Shown here one piece after another: positions 42,769 through 52,972 of a stretch of DNA of 64,000 nucleotides (position 1 is its first letter; each line of letters starts with the position of its first letter). A model generated the notes under the pieces. It was not told the origin of the DNA, ran no database searches, and saw only the letters and a program-made list of their open reading frames with translations. Both the position numbers and the translations under genes were made by a program. Source of the DNA: Rubellimicrobium arenae (GTDB taxonomy: Bacteria; Pseudomonadota; Alphaproteobacteria; Rhodobacterales; Rhodobacteraceae); contig NZ_JAFMSS010000002.1 of assembly GCF_017916295.1 (NCBI RefSeq), forward strand, positions 124,001 to 188,000, in the 5' to 3' direction.

Positions 42769-42924
42769 GGTTCCGGTGGGCTGGAGGGGGGTCGCGGGAC
42801 CAGCCTACGCGCCGCCGCCCGCACGGACCAGCATCCACCGCCCCCCGATCACGAGATCGGCATTGCCACCCTGACTTCGCGGCCACGGTTGCGGGACCGG
42901 ACGCACCGCCTTACCTCTTGCTCC

Positions 42925-43158
42925 ATGGTTACCATCGAGCACGATTTCGACGCCACCGTCATCACCCTGGTGGATGACGGCTCCGCCCCTCTCCAGGAGG
43001 ACGTGACGGTCTGCCTCTTCGAGGAATGCGTCACCGTGGAGCAGTACGACGAACGCCGGGACGAGGTGGTCAAGGTCACCCTTTCCATGGCCCAGATCCG
43101 CGACCTGCGCGCGGCGCTGAACCTGCCCGAGGGCATCTACAAGGTGCGCCCGGCCTAG
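42925..43158 (+). CDS. Conserved small protein of unknown function
   Basis: 77 residues, acidic (MVTIEHDFDATVITLVDD, then VTLSMAQIRDLRAALNLPEG). Looks like a short beta-rich domain ended by a helix. No ribosome site is obvious before the ATG, which leaves the start uncertain. Similar 75–80-residue proteins occur in Rhodobacteraceae without a named function. Shares the CTAG stop overlap with the GMC oxidoreductase. Confidence 0.65.
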   Translation: MVTIEHDFDATVITLVDDGSAPLQEDVTVCLFEECVTVEQYDERRDEVVKVTLSMAQIRDLRAALNLPEGIYKVRPA

Positions 43159-44771
43159 GCCTCCGCCCGCAGGAACTCGCCCGCCCGCCACCCGACCAGG
43201 ATCGCGGGCGCGTTGGTGTTCCCGCCGGGCAGCGTCGGAAAGGCGCTGGCGTCGGCCACCCGCAGCCCCTCGACCCCGTGCACCCGAAGCCGCGCGTCCA
43301 CGACGCCCGTCGTGGCGTCCGGTCCCATCCGCGCCGTGCAGGAGGGGTGGTAGACCGTCCCCGACCGCGCGCGCAGGTCGTGGATCAGCGCCTCGTCGTC
43401 CTGCACCCCGGGGCCGGGGCGAAGCTCTTCCTCGGCCACCTCGGCGAAGGGCGCCTGCGCCGCGATCCGCCGCAGCACCTTCACCGCGGCCAGCATCTCG
43501 CGGATGTCGGACTCGGTGCCATAGGCGTTGGCGACGATGCGGGGCGGGGCAAAGGGGTCGGGCGACCGCAGCGTGATCTCGCCCCGGCTGGTCGGGCGGC
43601 AGTTCGACAGCCCCAGCGACATCCCCGGAAAGGGATCGGGGTTCAGCACGGGCCGTTCCCCCTCGCGCGGGATGAGCGTGCTGAACGCCTGCATGTAGAG
43701 CTGCATGTTGGGCCGGCTCAGCCCCGGGTCGGTGCGGAAGAATCCGCCGCCGTGGTTGATCGACAGCGACAGCGGCCCCCGCCCCGTGGTGATCCACCGC
43801 GCGCCGGCCAATGCCTTGCCCCACCAGGGCCGCAGGACGTCGTTGAAGGTGGGCTGCCTCATCCGCCAGGTGTAGTTGATGCCCTGATGGTCGCTCAGGT
43901 GCCGCCCGACATTCGGGTTGTGCATGACCACCGGAAGGCCCAGCGCCTGCAGGGCCGCCCCGTCGCCGACGCCGGACAGCATGAGGATCTGCGGCGTCCC
44001 GATCGCGCCCGCCGACAGCACCACCTCGCGCCCGGCCCGCAGGGCGATGCGCCGCCCGCCCCGCTCGACCTCGACGCCGACCGCGCGGCGGCCTTCGAAC
44101 AGGACGCGCGTCGCATGCGCCCCGGTCATGACCTCGACCCGCCCCCGCGCCCGCGCCGGCCGCAGGAAGGCGCGCGCCGCGCTGTTCCGCCGCCCGCCCC
44201 GGATCGTCATCTGGTACAGGCCCGCGCCCTCCATCCGGGCGCCGTTGAAATCCGGGTTGAACGGCAGCCCGGCCAATTCGCAGGCCGCCAGGGCGCGGTG
44301 GATCAGCGGATGCACGTCCCGCGTGCCCGCGCCCACATGCAGCGGCCCGCCGGTGCCGCGCCAGTCGTCCGCGCCGGCCTCGTTGTCCTCCAGCGCCTTG
44401 AAGGCGGGCAGCACGTCGCGCCACCCCCAGCCCGGGTTCCCGGCGGCCTCCCAGTCGTCGTAGTCGCCGTGATGCCCCCGGATCCAGACCATCGCGTTGA
44501 TCGAGGACGACCCGCCGACGATCTTGCCGCGCGGCCAGTGGTCCGCGACGCCGTTCAGCCCCGGGTCGGGCTCGGTCCGGTACATCCAGTTGACGCGGGC
44601 GTCGTAGAACAGCTTCCCGTAGCCCAGGGGCATATGGACAAAGAGCCGCCGGTCATGCCCCCCCGCCTCGATCACGAGCACCCGCCGCCGCGGGTCCTCC
44701 GAAAGCCGGTAGGCCAGCGCGCAGCCCGCCGAGCCCGCGCCAACGATGATGGTGTCCCAGGTGCCGTCCAT
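43155..44771 (-). CDS. GMC family FAD oxidoreductase (choline dehydrogenase-like)
   Basis: 538 residues. N-terminal FAD site DTIIVGAGSAGCALAYRL, GMC signature 1 around WPRGKIVGGSSSINAMVWIRG, signature 2 GAIGTPQILMLSGVG, active-site His in YHPSCTARMG and the C-terminal GNTNAPAILVGWRAGEFL. Oxidises an alcohol group using FAD, most like BetA-type or alcohol dehydrogenases; no betaine genes (betB, betI) are beside it. Substrate unknown. The gene overlaps the 77-aa protein by four bases. Confidence 0.92.
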   Translation of the reverse strand: MDGTWDTIIVGAGSAGCALAYRLSEDPRRRVLVIEAGGHDRRLFVHMPLGYGKLFYDARVNWMYRTEPDPGLNGVADHWPRGKIVGGSSSINAMVWIRGHHGDYDDWEAAGNPGWGWRDVLPAFKALEDNEAGADDWRGTGGPLHVGAGTRDVHPLIHRALAACELAGLPFNPDFNGARMEGAGLYQMTIRGGRRNSAARAFLRPARARGRVEVMTGAHATRVLFEGRRAVGVEVERGGRRIALRAGREVVLSAGAIGTPQILMLSGVGDGAALQALGLPVVMHNPNVGRHLSDHQGINYTWRMRQPTFNDVLRPWWGKALAGARWITTGRGPLSLSINHGGGFFRTDPGLSRPNMQLYMQAFSTLIPREGERPVLNPDPFPGMSLGLSNCRPTSRGEITLRSPDPFAPPRIVANAYGTESDIREMLAAVKVLRRIAAQAPFAEVAEEELRPGPGVQDDEALIHDLRARSGTVYHPSCTARMGPDATTGVVDARLRVHGVEGLRVADASAFPTLPGGNTNAPAILVGWRAGEFLRAEA

Positions 44772-44938
44772 GCCGCTGCCTAGCGCCGCCCGGACCGGGA
44801 CGGAGCGACGGAGGCGACGCCCCGTGTCGTTTGTGATCCAGGGGCCGGACCCTCTGCCGTCGTGCGGGATCGGACTGCGCCCTTCCCACCCGGCCTCGGC
44901 GTCGCTACCTCATCCCCGACCCATCCGAAGGACCCAAG

Positions 44939-45517
44939 ATGCCCGAAAAGAACCCCGCCGCGCTCGACTTCCTGCTGTCGCGCCGCTCGCGCCCCGCGCG
45001 GACCCTGGGCCTCCCCATCCCCTCGCCCGAGGAGGTGACGCAGCTCCTCGCCGCCGCGACCCGCGTGCCCGACCACGGCAAGCTCGAGCCCTGGCGCTTC
45101 CTGGTCCTCACCCGGCCGGCGACCGACCGCCTGGCCCGGCTGGTCGAGGCGCGCGGCCCCGCCCTGGGCATCGAGCCCGACAAGATCGCCAAGTCCGCCT
45201 CCCAGTATTCCATGGCCGACCTCGCCATCGTCGTGATCCAGGTGCCCCGGCCCACCGAGAAGGTGCCGCTGATCGAGCAAACCTACTCCGCCGGGGCCGT
45301 CTGCCTGGGCCTCCTCAACGCCGCGACCGCGGCGGGCTACGGGGCGAACTGGCTCACCGGCTGGCCCACCTACGACGAAACCTTCGTGCGCGACGGCCTG
45401 GGCCTCGCCCCCGGCGAAACCGTCGCCGGCCTCATCCACATCGGCACCCCCACCATGGAGGCGCCCGACCGGCCGCGCCCCGACCTGGGCCGGCTCGTGA
45501 CCTGGGTCCGGTCGTGA
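44939..45517 (+). CDS. Nitroreductase family protein
   Basis: 192 residues, FMN nitroreductase fold, short YdjA-like form. FMN contacts in LLSRRSRPARTL, ATRVPDHGKLEPWRFLVL and AGYGANWLTGWPTY. Acts in the cytoplasm as a flavin-dependent reductase; physiological substrate unclear. GAAGGA precedes the ATG. Its stop overlaps the GTG of the EI24 gene (GTGA), so the two are coupled. The 167-base gap to the divergent GMC gene holds nothing else recognisable. Confidence 0.9.
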   Translation: MPEKNPAALDFLLSRRSRPARTLGLPIPSPEEVTQLLAAATRVPDHGKLEPWRFLVLTRPATDRLARLVEARGPALGIEPDKIAKSASQYSMADLAIVVIQVPRPTEKVPLIEQTYSAGAVCLGLLNAATAAGYGANWLTGWPTYDETFVRDGLGLAPGETVAGLIHIGTPTMEAPDRPRPDLGRLVTWVRS

Positions 45518-46200
45518 TCCGGGACATCTCGCTCGCGCTCGCGCAGATGGGGGACCCGCGCTTCCAGCGGGTCGTCTGGCGGGGCGTGGGGCTGGCGGTG
45601 CTGCTGCTGGCCGCCCTGTCGGGGGGGCTTCTCTGGCTGCTCCAGTGGCTCCTGCCCGACGACGTGGCCCTGCCCTGGATCGGCGACGTGACCTGGCTCG
45701 ACGACCTCGCCGGATGGACGCTCGTGCCGGTGCTGCTGGTCCTGTCGGTGGTCCTGATGGTCCCGGTCGCCTCGGCGATGACCTCGCTCTTCCTCGACGA
45801 GGTGGCCGAGGCCGTGGAGGACCGGCACTACCCCGGCCTGCCCCGCGTCCGGCCGCAGGGCTGGGGCGAGGCGCTGCGCGAATCGCTCGGCGCCTTCGGC
45901 GTGGTGCTCCTGGCCAATGCCGTGGCCCTGATCGCCTACCTCGTGCTCGCGCCCTTCGCGCCGCTGATCTTCATCGCGCTGAACGGCTTCCTGCTCGGGC
46001 GCGAGTACTTCCAGGTCGCCGCGCTCCGCCGCGAAGGCGCCGAGGGCGCCAGGCGGATGCTGCGGGCCAACCGCGGACGGATCTGGCTGGCCGGATGCCT
46101 CATGGCGATCCCGCTCTTCGTGCCGATCCTGAACCTGATCGTGCCGCCCCTAGGCGCGGCGGCCTTCACCCACCTCTACCACCGCCTCAAGAGGCGCTAG
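45514..46200 (+). CDS. EI24 domain membrane protein (CysZ-like)
   Basis: 228 residues, GTG start inside the nitroreductase stop. About four transmembrane helices with the EI24/CysZ pattern (MTSLFLDEVAEAVEDRHYPGLP, GFLLGREYFQVAALRRE, IPLFVPILNLIVPPLGAAAFTHLYHRL). CysZ is a sulfate permease in gammaproteobacteria; the related alphaproteobacterial proteins have no proven substrate. Ends in the CTAG shared with DUF1467. Confidence 0.85.
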   Translation: MIRDISLALAQMGDPRFQRVVWRGVGLAVLLLAALSGGLLWLLQWLLPDDVALPWIGDVTWLDDLAGWTLVPVLLVLSVVLMVPVASAMTSLFLDEVAEAVEDRHYPGLPRVRPQGWGEALRESLGAFGVVLLANAVALIAYLVLAPFAPLIFIALNGFLLGREYFQVAALRREGAEGARRMLRANRGRIWLAGCLMAIPLFVPILNLIVPPLGAAAFTHLYHRLKRR

Positions 46201-46478
46201 TTCACCTGCTCGGGGTCCATGCGGCCGAACCAGTCCAGGTCGCGGACGCCCCAGGGCCCCCAGATCAGCATGGCCGACAGCCCGGCCCAGATGACGACGG
46301 CCCAGATCGTGGTGATCCGCATCTTGCGCCCCAGGTCGAATTCGTGCGGCGAGGAGGCGTGCGTGCCGGGCACGATCTGCCCCGCATCGCCCTGCGTGAC
46401 GTTGCCGAGCGGCAGCACGATGAAGAACACCATGAACCAGGTGACGGCAAACAGGACGATGGCGCCGGTGATGCTCAT
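46197..46478 (-). CDS. DUF1467 family membrane protein
   Basis: 93 residues with two transmembrane helices (AIVLFAVTWFMVFFIVLPLG and TTIWAVVIWAGLSAMLIWGP). DUF1467 proteins lie beside methylmalonyl-CoA epimerase genes in Rhodobacterales, as here. No function known. Start at the ATG of MSITG; the longer frame upstream is unlikely. Downstream of mce on the same strand after 109 bases. Confidence 0.88.
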   Translation of the reverse strand: MSITGAIVLFAVTWFMVFFIVLPLGNVTQGDAGQIVPGTHASSPHEFDLGRKMRITTIWAVVIWAGLSAMLIWGPWGVRDLDWFGRMDPEQVN

Positions 46479-46587
46479 GGAAACCTCGCTGAGACCACGC
46501 CGCACATACGCGTTCCGCCCGCCGGGGCCAAGGCGCGACGGTGCCGCAGGCCCTCCACTTCGGGCCCGCTACCCCAGACCCGCCGCC

Positions 46588-46992
46588 TCAGGCCTGCTCG
46601 AGCTCGACCAGCGTGCCGTTGAAGTCCTTGGGATGCAGGAACAGGACCGGCTTGCCATGCGCCCCGATCCGGGGCTCCCCTCCGCCCAGCACGCGCGCGC
46701 CGGTGGCCAGCAGGCGATCCCGCGCGGCCAGGAGGTCCTCGACCTCGTAGCAGATGTGGTGGATGCCCCCGGCGGCGTTCTTCACGAGGAACCCGTCGAC
46801 CGGGCTCCCCTCGCCCAGGGGCTCCAGCAGCTCCACCTTGGTGTTGGGCAGCGTCACGAAGACCACCCGGACCCCGTGCTCGGGCAGGTCCTGCGGCGGC
46901 CCGACCTCGGCCCCCAGGGCGTCGCGGTAGCGGGCCACGGCCTCCGCGAGGTCGGGCACCACGATCGCCACATGATTCAGTCGTCCGATCAT
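46588..46992 (-). CDS. mce: Methylmalonyl-CoA epimerase
   Basis: 134 residues, vicinal-oxygen-chelate fold. MIGRLNHVAIVVPDLAEAVARY with His ligand, GGIHHICYEVEDL (second His) and FLHPKDFNGTLVELEQA with the closing Glu. Converts (S)- to (R)-methylmalonyl-CoA between propionyl-CoA carboxylase and the B12-dependent mutase. meaB in this window belongs to the same route, though 28 kb away. Normal length. Confidence 0.94.
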   Translation of the reverse strand: MIGRLNHVAIVVPDLAEAVARYRDALGAEVGPPQDLPEHGVRVVFVTLPNTKVELLEPLGEGSPVDGFLVKNAAGGIHHICYEVEDLLAARDRLLATGARVLGGGEPRIGAHGKPVLFLHPKDFNGTLVELEQA

Positions 46993-47100
46993 GGCCCGAT
47001 TTCGTCCCAGGCCCGCGCCAAAGGCAAGCCGCTTGTGATTAACCGGACATTCACCACGAGCGGCGAAAACCGACGAAAGGATAGACAAGGACGATTCGCC

Positions 47101-47786
47101 ATGGGCAGCCTGGACGATTTCCGGCCCTACCGCATTCCCCCGGCCGACCAGCCCCTGGCCGGCCGCACCCTCCTCCTGGTCGAGGACAGCCGCCTCGCCT
47201 CCGAGGCGATCCGCCTGCTCTGCCGCCAGTCGGGCGGCCGCCTCCGCCGCGCCGACAGCCTCGCCACCGCCGAACGCCACCTGCGGGGCTACCGGCCCGA
47301 CGTTGCGGTGGTGGACCTCCACCTGCCCGACGGCTCGGGCCTCGACCTGATCCGCCGGCTGGACCAGGCCCGCCCCCGCATCGACGTCCTCCTGGGGCTG
47401 AGCGGGGAGTCCGGCCTGGCCGAGGCCGCCCTGCGCGCCGGGGCCGACGGCTTCCTCCCCAAGCCCGTCGGCCTCGCCGCCTTCCAGGCCATGGTCCTGT
47501 CCCGCCTGCCCGCGGACTGCCAGCCCGGCGCGCGGCGGGCCGTGCCGGCCAGCGATCCGCCCCCCGACCCGACCGCCCTGCGGGAGGATCTCGCCCACGC
47601 CGCCCACCTCCTCGCGCAGGAGGAGCCGCCGCTCGACTACGTCACGCGCTTCCTGGGCGGGGTGGCCCGCGGCGCCGGGGATCGCATCCTGGCCAATGCC
47701 GCGCGGGCGGCGCATCGGGGCGAGGGCTCGGCAGTGGCCCCCCTGCTCCGCCTCGTGCGGGACCGCCTGGGCGACGGCCCGGCGCT

Positions 47787-47790
<4 letters not shown>
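47101..47790 (+). CDS. Orphan response regulator with unknown output domain
   Basis: 229 residues. Residues about 20–135 are a receiver: TLLLVEDSRLASEAIRLLC (acidic pair), DVAVVDLHLPDGSG (phospho-Asp), LLGLSGESG and GFLPKPVGLAAF (Lys). The remaining 90 residues are helical with no recognised output domain. No histidine kinase gene is adjacent. Family members occur in Rhodobacteraceae with the same DDFRPYR-type N-terminus. Role unknown. Ends in CTAG shared with the GNAT gene. Confidence 0.85.
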
Positions 47791-48500
<710 letters not shown>

Positions 48501-48711
48501 GGGGTCTCCTTGCGTTGCGGCGCAACCCTCGCCCGCCGACCGGCCCTCCGCAAGGGCGCGCTCCGTCCCGTCGCCGCCCCGAGGGGCCGCCCGGACCCTC
48601 GGCCCCGTCCGTCCAGGGGCAGGCCGGTCGACAGGTCCCGCGTCCCGGTCTATCCTTGGCCCACCGCGCGTCCCCGGCCCCGCGCCGGCGCCGCCCTACG
48701 GAGGCAGGCCC

Positions 48712-48987
48712 ATGACCCCCCATCTTCGCTGGCGCGTCCTTCCCTGGGCCGGCGCCGCCCTTCTCCTCCTCGTCCCGGCCCTCGCCATGCGCGTCACCGA
48801 CGAGGTCGCCTGGGGGCCCGAGGATTTCCTGGCCCTGGGGCTCCTTCTCGCCCTGGGCTGCGGCGCCTGGGAAATCGCCACGCGACGCCCGTCCCGGCGC
48901 GCCGTCGCCGCGCTCGTGATCCTGGGGGCGGTCCTTTATGTCTGGGCCGAACTGGCGGTGGGCGTCCTGACCGGCCTGGGCTCCTGA
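48712..48987 (+). CDS. Small predicted membrane protein
   Basis: 91 residues with three hydrophobic helices (WAGAALLLLVPALAMRV, FLALGLLLALGCGAWEIA, AVAALVILGAVLYVWAELAV). GGAGG sits seven bases before the ATG. Short membrane proteins of this plan are common in Rhodobacteraceae but have no assigned role. The 211-base gap before it contains only short GC stems such as GTTGCG/CGCAAC near 48512–48525. Confidence 0.6.
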   Translation: MTPHLRWRVLPWAGAALLLLVPALAMRVTDEVAWGPEDFLALGLLLALGCGAWEIATRRPSRRAVAALVILGAVLYVWAELAVGVLTGLGS

Positions 48988-49368
48988 CGCCCCGTTGATT
49001 CGCGCGGCCCGCCGGTCGCCGCGCCGGTTTCCCGCAGGCCCGCGCAACGCCCCGCGCCGGCCCCCCGCCGCCCTTGGCCCCATGAACCAGGGGGCCGTTG
49101 CGCGAACCGCGGCTCCAGCGTTCCCAGCCCTCGGACTCCGTTAATCCGTCCGCGCGATCCTGCCGGGGATCGGCCGTCCCACGCGGCCCCGACCGGACCC
49201 GAGGCCCAGCCCATGACCACCTGCGACGACCCCATCGAATGGATGCACGCCTATGGCTGCGACGACGGCTTCCTTGCCGTCGTCCGCCTCAACGCCAGCC
49301 GCACCCGGCAGCGAAACGCCCCCTGGCGCAGGCTTCTCGACCCGGAGCTTCGCCGGGCCTGGGACCGC
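48988..49368. other. 381-base stretch without a firm gene
   Basis: GC-rich DNA after the small membrane protein and before the aspS stop. A plus-strand ATG at 49213 with GAGG upstream begins a plausible-looking coding stretch (MTTCDDPIEWMHAYG...), but the frame has no stop until it has crossed the antisense of aspS, pabC and pabB, so it cannot be called. No terminator with a U-run, tRNA or repeat is seen. Confidence 0.4.
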
Positions 49369-51150
49369 CTACTTGGCCTCGGTGACGACCCGGAGCCCGA
49401 GCTCGCGCAGCTGCGCGGGCGTGGGCTCGCTGGGTGCGCCCATGAGGAGGTCCTCGGCCCGCTGGTTCATCGGGAACAGGATGACCTCGCGGATGTTCTG
49501 CTCGTCGGCGAGCAGCATGACCATCCGGTCGATGCCCGCCGCGCAGCCGCCGTGCGGGGGCGCGCCATAGCGGAAGGCGTTGACCATGCCGCCGAACCGC
49601 TTCTCGACTTCCGAATTGGGATAGCCCGCGATCTCGAAGGCCTTGAACATGATGTCCGGCCGGTGGTTGCGGATCCCGCCCGAGATCAGCTCGTAGCCGT
49701 TGCAGGCCAGGTCGTACTGGTAGGCCACGACCTCCAGCGGATCGCCCTCCAGCGCCTCGAGGCCCCCCTGCGGCATCGAGAACGGGTTGTGCGAGAAGTC
49801 GATCTTCCCGTCGTCGGTCTTCTCGTACATCGGGAAATCGACGATCCAGCAGAAGGCGAAGCGGTCCTTGTCGGTCAGCCCCAGCTCCTCGCCGATGACG
49901 GTCCGCGCCCGCCCGGCGATCTTCTCGAAGGTCTCGGGCTTGCCGCCCAGGAAGAAGGCCGCGTCGCCAAGCCCCAGGCCCAGCTGCGTGCGGATCGCCT
50001 CGGTCCGCTCGGGCCCCAGCGCCTTGGCCACGGGACCGGCGGCTTCCATGCCCGCGCCACCCTCGGCCTCGCGCCAGAAGATGTAGCCCATCCCCGGCAG
50101 CCCTTCCTTCTGCGCCCAGGCGTTCATGCGGTCGGCGAACTTGCGCGACCCGCCCTTGGGCGCGGGAATGGCGCGGACCTGCGTTCCCTCCTGCTCGAGG
50201 AGCTTGGCGAAGATCCCAAAGCCGCCGCCGGCGAAGTGCTCGCTCACGACCTGCATCTTGATCGGGTTCCGCAGGTCGGGCTTGTCGGTGCCGTACCAGA
50301 GCGCGGCGTCGCGGTAGGAGATCAGCGGCCAGTCGGCATCGACCTTGCGGCCCCCGCCGAACTCCTCGAACACGCCCTTGATAACCGGCTGGACCGTCGC
50401 GAAGACGTCCTCCTGCGTCACGAACGACATCTCCAGGTCGAGCTGGTAGAAGTCGGTGGGGCTGCGGTCGGCCCGCGGGTCCTCGTCGCGGAAGCAGGGC
50501 GCGATCTGGAAATAACGGTCGAAGCCCGACACCATGAGCAGCTGCTTGAACTGCTGTGGCGCCTGGGGCAGCGCGTAGAACTTGCCGGGATGGAGGCGGC
50601 TCGGCACGAGGAAGTCGCGCGCCCCCTCGGGCGAGGAGGCCGTGATGATCGGCGTCTGGTATTCGCGGAAGTTCTGGTCCCACATCCGCTGGCGGAGGCT
50701 GCGGACGACGTCGCTCCGCAGCGTCATCTTGCGCTGCATCTGCTCGCGCCGCAGGTCGAGGAAGCGGTAGCGGAGCCGCGTCTCCTCCGGGTATTCCTGG
50801 TCGCCGAAGACCTGGAGCGGCAGTTCGCCCGCCGGGCCCAGCACCTCGACCTCGCGGATGAAGACCTCGACCTCGCCGGTGGGGATCTTGGGGTTCACCA
50901 GCCCGGCGTCCCGCGCCTTGACCGTGCCGTCGATGCGGATGCACCACTCGGACCGCAGCTTCTCCACGTCCTTGAAGGCCGGGGAGTCGGGGTCCGCGAG
51001 GCACTGGGTCACGCCGTAATGGTCCCGCAGGTCCACGAACAGGATGCCGCCATGGTCGCGGACGCGGTGGACCCAGCCGGCCAGCCGCACGGTCTGTCCG
51101 ACATCGGAGGCGCGCAGGTCGGCGCAGGTTTGGGTGCGGTAGCGGTGCAT
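49369..51150 (-). CDS. aspS: Aspartyl-tRNA synthetase
   Basis: 593 residues. N-terminal OB fold (LAGWVHRVRDHGGILFVDLRDH), class II core with motif 2 FRDEDPRADRSPTDFYQLD, the bacterial GAD insert (about 290–420) and motif 3 AGIDRMVMLLADEQNIREV. Charges tRNA-Asp; in organisms lacking asparaginyl-tRNA synthetase the same type can also charge tRNA-Asn, which cannot be decided here. Single gene on the minus strand, followed upstream by pabC with a 65-base gap. Confidence 0.97.
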   Translation of the reverse strand: MHRYRTQTCADLRASDVGQTVRLAGWVHRVRDHGGILFVDLRDHYGVTQCLADPDSPAFKDVEKLRSEWCIRIDGTVKARDAGLVNPKIPTGEVEVFIREVEVLGPAGELPLQVFGDQEYPEETRLRYRFLDLRREQMQRKMTLRSDVVRSLRQRMWDQNFREYQTPIITASSPEGARDFLVPSRLHPGKFYALPQAPQQFKQLLMVSGFDRYFQIAPCFRDEDPRADRSPTDFYQLDLEMSFVTQEDVFATVQPVIKGVFEEFGGGRKVDADWPLISYRDAALWYGTDKPDLRNPIKMQVVSEHFAGGGFGIFAKLLEQEGTQVRAIPAPKGGSRKFADRMNAWAQKEGLPGMGYIFWREAEGGAGMEAAGPVAKALGPERTEAIRTQLGLGLGDAAFFLGGKPETFEKIAGRARTVIGEELGLTDKDRFAFCWIVDFPMYEKTDDGKIDFSHNPFSMPQGGLEALEGDPLEVVAYQYDLACNGYELISGGIRNHRPDIMFKAFEIAGYPNSEVEKRFGGMVNAFRYGAPPHGGCAAGIDRMVMLLADEQNIREVILFPMNQRAEDLLMGAPSEPTPAQLRELGLRVVTEAK

Positions 51151-51215
51151 GGGCGGTCCTCCGGAACGGTCGGGCCGATCCATCGCAAAGGGCCGGGGAA
51201 GTCAAGCGGCGCGGG

Positions 51216-51818
51216 TCACGCGGCCATCTCCGCCGGGACGATCCCCCGCAGGGCATTGCCGACGGCCAGCCGCACCCGGGGCAGGTCGGCGACCGCCAGC
51301 ACCTCCTCCTGGGCGCCCTGCTCCAGCATTTCCTCGCGCAGGATGCCCGGCAGGCACCCCGAGCCAAGTGGCGGGGTGCGCCAGCCCTCGCCCCGGTCGA
51401 AGAACAGGTTGGTGATGGTGCCCTCGCAGACCTCCCCCCGCTCGTTGGCGAAGATCCATTCGTCGATCCCGGGTGGAAGGGCGGCGCGCGCGCGGTCGTA
51501 CAGGGCCCTGTTCGTGGTCTTGTGCCCGAGCCAGGGGTCCGCCGAGTCGAGCCGTTCGGGATGGAGCGCCACGCGCCAGAGCGGCGCCGGGGCGGGCAGC
51601 GGTCCTTCGGTGACGGCGAACCGCCCCGAGGGCGCCAGCGTCAGCCGCATCCGCGCGGGCGCGGTCCGCCCCTCCCGCAACGCCGCTTCGGCCGCGTCCC
51701 TGTCGAACGGCCAGCCCAGCGCGGCGGCCGAGCGGCCCATCCGCCCCAGGTGCCGCGCCTCCCGCACGGGTGCCGTCCCGTCCCAGGCAAGGGTCTCGAT
51801 GAGGAGAAGGTCAGCCAT
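51216..51818 (-). CDS. pabC: Aminodeoxychorismate lyase-like aminotransferase class IV protein
   Basis: 200 residues, fold type IV PLP enzyme. PLP Lys in LGHKTTNRALYDRA, then DEWIFANERGEVCEGTITNLFF and GCLPGILREEMLEQG. Next to pabB it most likely releases pyruvate from aminodeoxychorismate to give p-aminobenzoate. It is shorter than E. coli PabC (about 270 residues) at the N-terminus, as is common for the type fused or paired with PabB in alphaproteobacteria. Overlaps pabB by eight bases. Confidence 0.9.
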   Translation of the reverse strand: MADLLLIETLAWDGTAPVREARHLGRMGRSAAALGWPFDRDAAEAALREGRTAPARMRLTLAPSGRFAVTEGPLPAPAPLWRVALHPERLDSADPWLGHKTTNRALYDRARAALPPGIDEWIFANERGEVCEGTITNLFFDRGEGWRTPPLGSGCLPGILREEMLEQGAQEEVLAVADLPRVRLAVGNALRGIVPAEMAA

Positions 51819-52935
51819 CGAGCGCCGGCCCCACGAAGCGGGTCTTCCAGAGCGCCTCGTCCCATTCGCCCTGCGCCGTCGAATCGGCGACGATGCCGCC
51901 GCCCACGTTCAGCGTCACGTCCTGCCCCCGGATGCTGAGGGTCCGGATGGCGACCGAGAAATCGCAGGAGCCGTCCGGCGCCATCCATCCCACGGCGCCG
52001 CAATAGACACCGCGCGGATGCGGCTCGATCTCGCGGATGATCTGCATGGCACGGATCTTGGGCGCTCCGGTCACCGATCCGCAGGGGAACAGCGCAGGCA
52101 TCAGCCGCGCGAGCGACGCGGGCTCGGCCAGCACCCCTTCCACCGTCGAGGTCATCTGGTGGACGGTGGCGTAGGGCTCGATGGCATAAAGCGCGGGGAC
52201 GCGGACGCTGCCGGGCCGCGACAGGCGGCCGATGTCGTTGCGCAGCAGGTCCACGATCATCAGGTTCTCGGCCCGGGCCTTCTCGCTCGCCTGGAGTTCG
52301 GCGGCCAGGGCGGCGTCGCGCCGGGGATCGGGATCGCGCGGCGCGGTGCCCTTCATGGGGCGCGAGCCGATGCGCCCGGCCGCGTCCACCCGGAAGAACA
52401 GCTCGGGCGAGAGCGAGACCACCACGGGCCCGACGCCAAGGTCGGCAAAGGCGGCATGGCCCGGCCCGCCCGCCCCGCGCAGACGCCGGAACAGGTCGAG
52501 GGGCCGTCCGGTCAGCCGGGCCGACAGCGGGAAGGTCAGGTTCACCTGATAGCAGTCCCCGGCCGCGATATAGGCCAGGACCGAGGCGATGGCGCTGTCG
52601 TAGGCCCCGCGCGAGATCAGGGGCTCGGGCGGGCTGATCCAGGCCTCGCCCCCATCGAGGCCCTCGGCGGCCCCGGGCCCGTCCGGAAAGACCCCCATCG
52701 CCAGCAGCGGCCCGTCGCCGCGCAGGATGCCGGCCAGGCGCGGCTCGAAGGCGGCGCCTGCCTCGTAGGCGATCCAGCCCGCGACCCAGGCCCCTGCCGC
52801 CCGCGCCACATCCAGGCGGCGCAGGGCGGGCGCGACCTCCCCGGGCGAGGCCGCCGTCACCACCTCGCGCGCGGCGCTGAACCAGGCCGGACCGTTCGGG
52901 CCATGCTCAAGGAAAACGCGGGTCGGATCGGTCAT
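51811..52935 (-). CDS. pabB: Aminodeoxychorismate synthase component I
   Basis: 374 residues. Chorismate-binding domain with AAGDCYQVNLTFPL, SRPMKGTAPRDPDP, NLMIVDLLRNDIGRLS, FPCGSVTGAPKIRAM and GVYCGAVGWMAPDG. Aminates chorismate to 4-amino-4-deoxychorismate with ammonia from a glutaminase (PabA). No pabA is next to it. The compact form lacks the long N-terminal domain of TrpE/E. coli PabB. Feeds p-aminobenzoate into folate synthesis, together with folE2 at 7–8 kb. Divergent from the APC permease. Confidence 0.94.
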   Translation of the reverse strand: MTDPTRVFLEHGPNGPAWFSAAREVVTAASPGEVAPALRRLDVARAAGAWVAGWIAYEAGAAFEPRLAGILRGDGPLLAMGVFPDGPGAAEGLDGGEAWISPPEPLISRGAYDSAIASVLAYIAAGDCYQVNLTFPLSARLTGRPLDLFRRLRGAGGPGHAAFADLGVGPVVVSLSPELFFRVDAAGRIGSRPMKGTAPRDPDPRRDAALAAELQASEKARAENLMIVDLLRNDIGRLSRPGSVRVPALYAIEPYATVHQMTSTVEGVLAEPASLARLMPALFPCGSVTGAPKIRAMQIIREIEPHPRGVYCGAVGWMAPDGSCDFSVAIRTLSIRGQDVTLNVGGGIVADSTAQGEWDEALWKTRFVGPALDG

Positions 52936-52972
52936 TGGGCGCTAGCGGTCTATCAGGAAAGGAAATTCTCAC

